64,000 nucleotides of DNA from Paracyclopina nana. Its lineage: Eukaryota; Arthropoda; Copepoda; Cyclopoida; Cyclopettidae. The notes under the pieces are model-generated. The model ran no database searches, had not been told where the DNA came from, and saw only the letters and a program-made list of their open reading frames with translations. Within the stretch, counting starts at the first letter, position 1, and every line of letters begins with the position of its first letter. The position numbers and the translations under genes were made by a program. The DNA lies in contig JAGUCH010000001.1 in the NCBI GenBank assembly GCA_019096065.1, positions 4,712,001-4,776,000 of the forward strand. The letters run 5' to 3'. This document shows, one piece after another, positions 59,279 to 64,000 of this stretch.

Positions 59279-59596
59279 ATGAAGCTGGTGATGATGTTTT
59301 CCCTGGTCATTTTTGGCCTCATCTGGTTCCCAAGGGTTAGGAGCATGGGCATTTGCTTCGGCGGCTACCCCGAGTGCTGCGCTGATGGAAAGAACTCATG
59401 TGGCCCTTTCTGTGCATCCTGCTCCAGAGTCGGCGAATTCGTGAGGAACATGGGAATGTTCGCCATGATGGGCATGGGCATGGGCACCCCGCCCGTTTTC
59501 AGAGTAATCAATAAAGACCCATTTGTAGGCGGATCCATTAAAAATGCCCCGTTTCCGGCGAACCCATTTCCGACAAACTTTAACAGCCGTCCCTGA
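59279..59596 (+). CDS. Small cysteine-rich secreted protein, family unknown
   Basis: The ATG at 59279 gives 105 residues. A clear signal peptide (MKLVMMFSLVIFGLIWFPRV) is followed by a cysteine module, CFGGYPECC, then CGPFCASC, seven Cys in about 27 residues. The rest is a Met/Gly-rich helix-like stretch (MGMFAMMGMGMG) and a Pro/Asn/Phe-rich tail (PFPANPFPTNF). The ATG sits 10 bases after a strong acceptor, so an upstream non-coding exon is likely; an earlier in-frame start would bury the signal peptide. I do not recognise the family. It could be a cuticle, antimicrobial or signalling secretory product; no dibasic processing site is evident. Confidence 0.6.
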   Translation: MKLVMMFSLVIFGLIWFPRVRSMGICFGGYPECCADGKNSCGPFCASCSRVGEFVRNMGMFAMMGMGMGTPPVFRVINKDPFVGGSIKNAPFPANPFPTNFNSRP

Positions 59597-61208
59597 CACT
59601 GCAAAATTGACGCGGCAGTGGCGTAATATTTATGAGAATGTAATATTGCCATGTGCTGTGACAATGCAATAATAGCAAATGAAAACTCTGATCAGTGCAA
59701 AACCGCAAACACGTGATTAGCTGTGTCGCGTATTTATGGAGAAGTCATATTGGAAAATATTCATGCCAACTTTCCTTTTTTATGGCCCAATGAGGAAATT
59801 TAGCTTATTTACTTAGTAAACATTTTAAGGCCATTGCAAAGAATCATTGAAGCCATGAAAGTGAATCAACAACCTACCCAAATCAGCAGCATTGCGAAAT
59901 CATTTTTTGCAGCCTCCTTTGTGCTTCCAAACACCAACTTTCATGGTGTGAATTGGCTAATTCAGCAGTAGTGTATTGTAATGACTTGTCACTTCTTGGA
60001 TTTCAAGTTCAAGCCTGACTAGGAACAACTGACGCCGCGCCATATTTCCGGGGAAATTTCATGGCATCTCAACTTGCACCAACTGAATAATCATCCAGGC
60101 CAGGTGCTGGTGAAGTTATTGCACCATTTTTAGTCCAAGCTGAACGATGAAGCCTTAAGCTAAACGCCTTACTATGCATTACACAATATAGTAGCATGAA
60201 GAATTTCGAGACTTGATATGAAAGTCAAGAGGTGCGCAGTAGCAAAATTAATTTCATCTTGCATGAAAGATTCCTTATGGTGAGTTCTATTGTATAGTTT
60301 ATGACCTGCGCCAGAGCTTATAATGGAAGCCAGTAATTATGTCACACACCGGTCTTGAAAAGGTGAAAAGGAAAGTTTATATTAACTTGAGCCATCTTTT
60401 GTACCACATTTTCTACTTCTACACCTGTCAGAACCATCCAACACAAAATGAACCCGAAGTTGGGGATTTTCTATTGCATCACGAAATCAATTTCACTACT
60501 ACTCTCTCCAAAACCATCCAGACGATTCTAGCAAAAAAAATAAACCGTATCAGTATCTGAAAGGCTATAAATGGGAAAAACAGCATACTTGCAAGAGTGC
60601 ACGTCTGTGGCACTAAAAAGTGAGACCCTTTCTAGAGAAGCTGGTGCGAAAACCCTAAAATGGCGCCCCTCACGATCAATCACTTTTTGTCGAACAGATT
60701 TCACGCATGAATAATAAATTATGCGCGCTTTATATCAACGACCATTTTTCAAGGTTATGCCAGAAGAAAAACTGGAGGCTTGATTCACATAGCTGAATTT
60801 TCTTCTGGCTTTTGGTAGCCAAGCATAAATTGGCAATAAAATTGGGCTTTGAATTTCTTGCTGCTCGATTTGACTGCCGATTTGCAAGGATTTAGAGCCA
60901 TTTTATCTGCATTCGGTTGATACAACAACGTGACTCGCGCGCGAAATTGACAGCAATTGTTCGCAATTCTTGCACAAAAAGTGGATCGAGCCAATCGACA
61001 AACTTCAGTATGGATAAAAGTTTGAGCCGCAAAGATGCTTCCTCTTCAACATTATTGAGCATTTCACTGCTTTTGGCTTTTTCTTGCCAGATCCAAAGTT
61101 TGCATTCATTCCTTTAAAGCTTTCTGAAATTGGCATTTCTTCAGCCTAAGTGAGAAACTCGTCAAACTGCCAATTAGCAAGCCTGAAGGATTTGCGAATT
61201 TTCAACAA
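59597..61208. other. Gene-poor region before the inverted repeat
   Basis: About 1.6 kb, AT-rich, with chance frames only (for example 60339-60560, which lacks any motif). No gene supported. Confidence 0.45.
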
Positions 61209-61343
61209 ATTATCTTCCGCGTCTTTGATCGTAGCATGGTTGCGGTTGTTATCGGTTCTTATTTACTGACGAGGTTGCGATGTCAGTAAATAAGAAGCGA
61301 TAACAACCGTAAGCATGCTACGATCAAAGACGCGGAAGATAAT
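61209..61343. repeat. 135-bp near-perfect inverted repeat (foldback / MITE-like)
   Basis: The left arm at 61209-61270 and right arm at 61282-61343 are reverse complements over 62 bp with three mismatches, around an 11-bp loop (GAGGTTGCGAT). The ends read ATTATCTTCCGCG and CGCGGAAGATAAT. It lies 28 bp before the inferred LTR start. It could be a MITE, a foldback insertion, or the precursor hairpin of a small RNA. Confidence 0.85.
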
Positions 61344-61371
61344 GAGCCACTGAAATTGACTTATATAAGCA

Positions 61372-61645
61372 TGTGAGATAACGGCAATCCTGACCTTAAT
61401 TTCCGGTCTGCTGTTATGGTCTGGTCGACCCTAGCACAGTATATAAGTTTGGTCTACCCTAGTCTCTCAATGCTGAAACTTCAGCTCAGCTCAGCCACAT
61501 CACCCGATTTCTAGTCAGTGTACCCTGAGATTTACAATGAATTAAACACGTGTTTCTTTACCCACGAGTAGTGGACCCATTTTCATATACATTAACCTTG
61601 TCATTTTACCGTAATTTCACCATGTTGGCTACGCTGGCCATAACA
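61372..61645 (+). mobile_element. Inferred 5' LTR of an LTR retrotransposon
   Basis: A segment starting TGTGAGATAAC and ending CATAACA sits directly before the primer binding site and has TGT...ACA ends. A TATA-like TATATAAG lies at about 61440. The next 200 bp would hold the transcription start and R/U5. Because the 3' LTR is outside the window, the left boundary is inferred from the TG dinucleotide and typical LTR length (about 274 bp). Confidence 0.6.
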
Positions 61646-61648
61646 ACT

Positions 61649-61666
61649 TGGCGCCCAACGTGGGGC
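61649..61666 (+). promoter_or_regulatory. Primer binding site complementary to tRNA-Lys 3' end
   Basis: TGGCGCCCAACGTGGGGC is the reverse complement of the 3' end of animal tRNA-Lys(CTT) including CCA (…GCCCCACGTTGGGCGCCA). It is the same primer used by Osvaldo-type elements in flies. It lies 3 bp after the inferred LTR, as expected for minus-strand priming. Confidence 0.85.
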
Positions 61667-61707
61667 CGTTCACCCCACCCTAGATACCCGACACCCATCC
61701 ACATCTC

Positions 61708-64000
61708 ATGCCGAAAAAGGGAAAATCTCCGCAACACCCCACCAGAAAAAGTAAGCGGACTCAGGGTAAAAAGCCTTATCAAAGTCAGGAGGCTATCAAC
61801 CTTGAACTATCACCATATCACGAGGCTCTTCGTAAGCATCTTTTGCAACAATCCAAGCGCGCAGCATTGCTGCCAGACAGACATCAATCCAGTAGTCCTG
61901 ACATTTCTGAGAGTATTGTCACAGTCCCGGAGACTCCCGCTCGTGAAGACGAGGAGACTAGAAGGAGGTTGTCATTCAACATGCAACAAACGCCAACTAC
62001 CACCTCAGCCGGTCTAGATCGGTCAGTCATTCCTGGAACGCCCATGCCCGCGGGCTCACGGACGAATGCTGAGCCGTTAGACTCCGGAGCCATGCTCCCC
62101 CCTGGGAGGTCGTTGTATCGGACCCCACCAGGGCAATCTGGCTTTCTTGTGCCACCCTACCCACCGCCAAGCGGTGGAGCAGCCGGATTTTCGAATAATC
62201 CCCCACATTCGACTCCTGCTACCATTGGGATGCATGCTGCAACGAATCAGCCACCACCGGACGGCCCACCGGACGCTACCGGCGGCGATTCGACCCTGAG
62301 ACCAAACGTTGGAGGAACGGCCATGCCGTCTTCTCAGGAGGAAGATGCTCGCTCTACGTCCTCTGTTGGAATTCGATCTCGCTCCCACAGCCTCGCTGAA
62401 GGCACCAAGAGGCGAGCTACTGGAGCCAAGAAGAAGGGCACTGCTACTTCTGGCGGAGGAGAATATCAACCCAAAGGCACAAAAACCAGGCCCAACTCCG
62501 CCAAAAGGACCCCAAGACAACTTGAGGACATGAGGACAGCCGAAGTTGATGCTATGAAGCACACTGAGTCACTGCAGCAATTGTTTGACCTCACCAAACC
62601 ATTCATCAAGCGTCATCGGGCTGCTTTCCTGGAAAAAACCGAGCAAGTCTCAAAAGCTCAGGCAAATGAGGTGAAACAACATCTTAAGTATTATCTCAAA
62701 GAGTTCGATAGGCTGCAAGGACTTTATGACTCTGCTGTCGCTGGAGCACAGCTTCAGGCTTCTAGGGAGCTGAAGGCGGAATTTGGGAAGTGCTACAGCC
62801 AGTGCCAGGCACTGCTCTACGCTGCTGACGAGTTTCTTCGCGTGCTCGCATCTGGACAAAGGCCGCGAGGTCAGCCGCATGGCGGAGCAGCCTCTGGACA
62901 AAATCCTCCGGTCTCCAAGTCTCGGTCAACTGAACTATTGCCATCTGACTCCGACGCAAGCGCCATGGGCGAGTTGGCTCGTGTCGAGGTCAACGAGGCC
63001 ACTGGAGGTTGCCGAGTGGCCATGCCAACTGGTGATATCTATGATTTGACAGCTGAAGAAGTCGCTCAGCAAGGAACGGCAGACTGGCTCAACCGACAAC
63101 TGCAGGTGAGGGCCGGAACCTTGATCCCACCTGTCTCAGCTGCCGCGGCTCCCGCAAATCTCAATGTTGACGGCATTTCGCCACGCGAAGCGCCCATCGG
63201 GGTAATTGGCACGTCAACTGCAAACGTCAATGTCGGCACAAATGCAGCTGTCAATGCAGCAGCCACAAACTCACCCATCACTGCCAATACTGCGAATCTC
63301 ATCACCCTTGGGGTGAACTATGGATCGGCTGTCACCTTTTTGAGAAGCACTCTCACCGAAGTACTCGAAGATCTCGAAGAAGGGCCCACTGGAACGGCCT
63401 GGACCCAGATGCAGCACCTGTTATCCACAGCCGAGAGTCAGTTTAGCAAGGCAAGAGATGATCTCCTTGCTGGTGGAGGTGAAGTGTCTGAAAGAGATCG
63501 ACAACTGCAGACCAGAACCGAGAGAGCTTTGGAGGACATTAATGTGGGAATTCGACGAAGCTACGAAGATGGCACTCTGATTCCTCCTCCAGGTTACGTC
63601 TCCAGCACCTCGGTGAGTAATACTCTACCCCATCAGGCCATGCCTGTCACCACCTCTGTGCCCCCGCCAAATTTGAACGAGCCCCCACCGTTCTTGGGCC
63701 AACCTCTAGGGCAAAAAAGGGGACAAGTGGTCAACAATGTTTATCAGCGCAATGCGCATCAGCCCCCTCCTCTTCAATCCCACTCCACGGCCCCGCCCCC
63801 ACAGCGGGACTACACTCGTGACCTGCCATGGATGCAATCAAGTGGAGGCTCAGGACCAGGCCAAGTCCAAGGAGAGCAAAGAAGAGTGGGTAGCGGCACT
63901 CAAGTGACCCATGCGCATGGCGCACCCATCTTATCCGGATCGACCGCAAGTGGAGGACTGCACCGGCCTCAAGACTTGCCACCATCACTAGATTCTTGGC
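61708..64000 (+). CDS. gag: Gag-like protein of the LTR retrotransposon, 3' end outside window
   Basis: The first ATG after the primer binding site opens a frame of at least 764 codons with no stop before the window end. The N-terminus is basic (MPKKGKSPQHPTRKSKR). A Pro/Ser/Gly-rich region follows to about residue 280. A helical, probably coiled segment then spans about 270-390 (KRHRAAFLEKTEQVSKAQ, AEFGKCYSQCQALLYAADEF), then an Ala/Asn-rich stretch and a second helical block (about 540-620). The end is again Pro/Gln-rich. No zinc knuckle, protease or reverse transcriptase is reached. The frame is intact over 2.3 kb, which suggests a recent insertion. Assignment as gag rests on position and length, not on a recognised domain. 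Confidence 0.7.
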   Translation, partial: MPKKGKSPQHPTRKSKRTQGKKPYQSQEAINLELSPYHEALRKHLLQQSKRAALLPDRHQSSSPDISESIVTVPETPAREDEETRRRLSFNMQQTPTTTSAGLDRSVIPGTPMPAGSRTNAEPLDSGAMLPPGRSLYRTPPGQSGFLVPPYPPPSGGAAGFSNNPPHSTPATIGMHAATNQPPPDGPPDATGGDSTLRPNVGGTAMPSSQEEDARSTSSVGIRSRSHSLAEGTKRRATGAKKKGTATSGGGEYQPKGTKTRPNSAKRTPRQLEDMRTAEVDAMKHTESLQQLFDLTKPFIKRHRAAFLEKTEQVSKAQANEVKQHLKYYLKEFDRLQGLYDSAVAGAQLQASRELKAEFGKCYSQCQALLYAADEFLRVLASGQRPRGQPHGGAASGQNPPVSKSRSTELLPSDSDASAMGELARVEVNEATGGCRVAMPTGDIYDLTAEEVAQQGTADWLNRQLQVRAGTLIPPVSAAAAPANLNVDGISPREAPIGVIGTSTANVNVGTNAAVNAAATNSPITANTANLITLGVNYGSAVTFLRSTLTEVLEDLEEGPTGTAWTQMQHLLSTAESQFSKARDDLLAGGGEVSERDRQLQTRTERALEDINVGIRRSYEDGTLIPPPGYVSSTSVSNTLPHQAMPVTTSVPPPNLNEPPPFLGQPLGQKRGQVVNNVYQRNAHQPPPLQSHSTAPPPQRDYTRDLPWMQSSGGSGPGQVQGEQRRVGSGTQVTHAHGAPILSGSTASGGLHRPQDLPPSLDSW

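Larger units (their letters stand above)
61646..64000 (+). mobile_element. 5' internal part of an LTR retrotransposon, continues past window
   Basis: From the primer binding site to the window end, the sequence holds one long gag-like frame and nothing else. The pol region and 3' LTR must lie downstream. The tRNA-Lys primer favours an Osvaldo-like Ty3/Gypsy element; BEL/Pao cannot be excluded without the polymerase. Confidence 0.75.

Overview
This window is nuclear DNA from an animal. Its genes are split by short GT-AG introns, mostly about 45-80 bp, and genes are packed on both strands, often tail to tail. Several families point to an arthropod, more likely a non-insect hexapod or a crustacean than a classical insect: an insect-type aldehyde oxidase, an insect/crustacean-like SMYD methyltransferase, two short pickpocket-like DEG/ENaC channels, a Drep/CIDE-N protein and a Qin/RNF17-type RING-Tudor protein. 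That placement is an inference from family resemblance. No rRNA, tRNA, CRISPR array or bacterial signal was seen.

Layout, left half (1-24.7 kb). ABHD11-like hydrolase (-), cut by the window edge and lacking its catalytic serine. FBXO42 F-box/Kelch (+). DEG/ENaC channel (+). A block of 17-bp repeats. BORCS8 subunit of BORC (+). FBXW9-like F-box/WD40 (+), tail to tail with mitochondrial ribosomal protein uS9m (-). A CNGB-type cyclic nucleotide-gated channel (+, 12.1-19.6 kb) carries a second DEG/ENaC gene inside one intron and converges on a BAIAP3/Unc13-4 family exocytosis gene (-).

Middle (24.7-37.1 kb). A gene-poor stretch rich in A/T, with a few orphan exon candidates and a GC-rich hairpin like those in non-autonomous hAT elements. 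It ends in a CIDE-N/DFF-C (Drep-like) gene (+) whose first exon I could not place and whose large intron contains a possible poison exon.

Right part (37.1-64 kb). PACRG (-) lies head to head with a 1294-residue RING/B-box/multi-Tudor RNF17/Qin protein (+). Then come an ALYREF-type mRNA export adaptor (+), orphan ORFs (-), an orphan seven-helix receptor (-), aldehyde oxidase (+) tail to tail with a SMYD-type SET protein (-), a gene-poor stretch with a cysteine-rich secreted protein, a 135-bp near-perfect inverted repeat, and the 5' end of an LTR retrotransposon (LTR, tRNA-Lys primer binding site, long open gag-like frame) that runs off the window.

The genes do not form one pathway. The main local themes are excitable-membrane genes (CNG channel, two DEG/ENaC channels, Unc13-4-like factor) on the left, and PACRG (axonemal) beside RNF17/Qin (piRNA) on a shared 401-bp promoter interval, with an open retrotransposon about 18 kb further on. 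Most gene models below were built by joining exons by hand at GT-AG (two GC-AG) sites. Coding lengths of all complete models divide by three, which supports the junctions, but none was checked against transcripts or databases.
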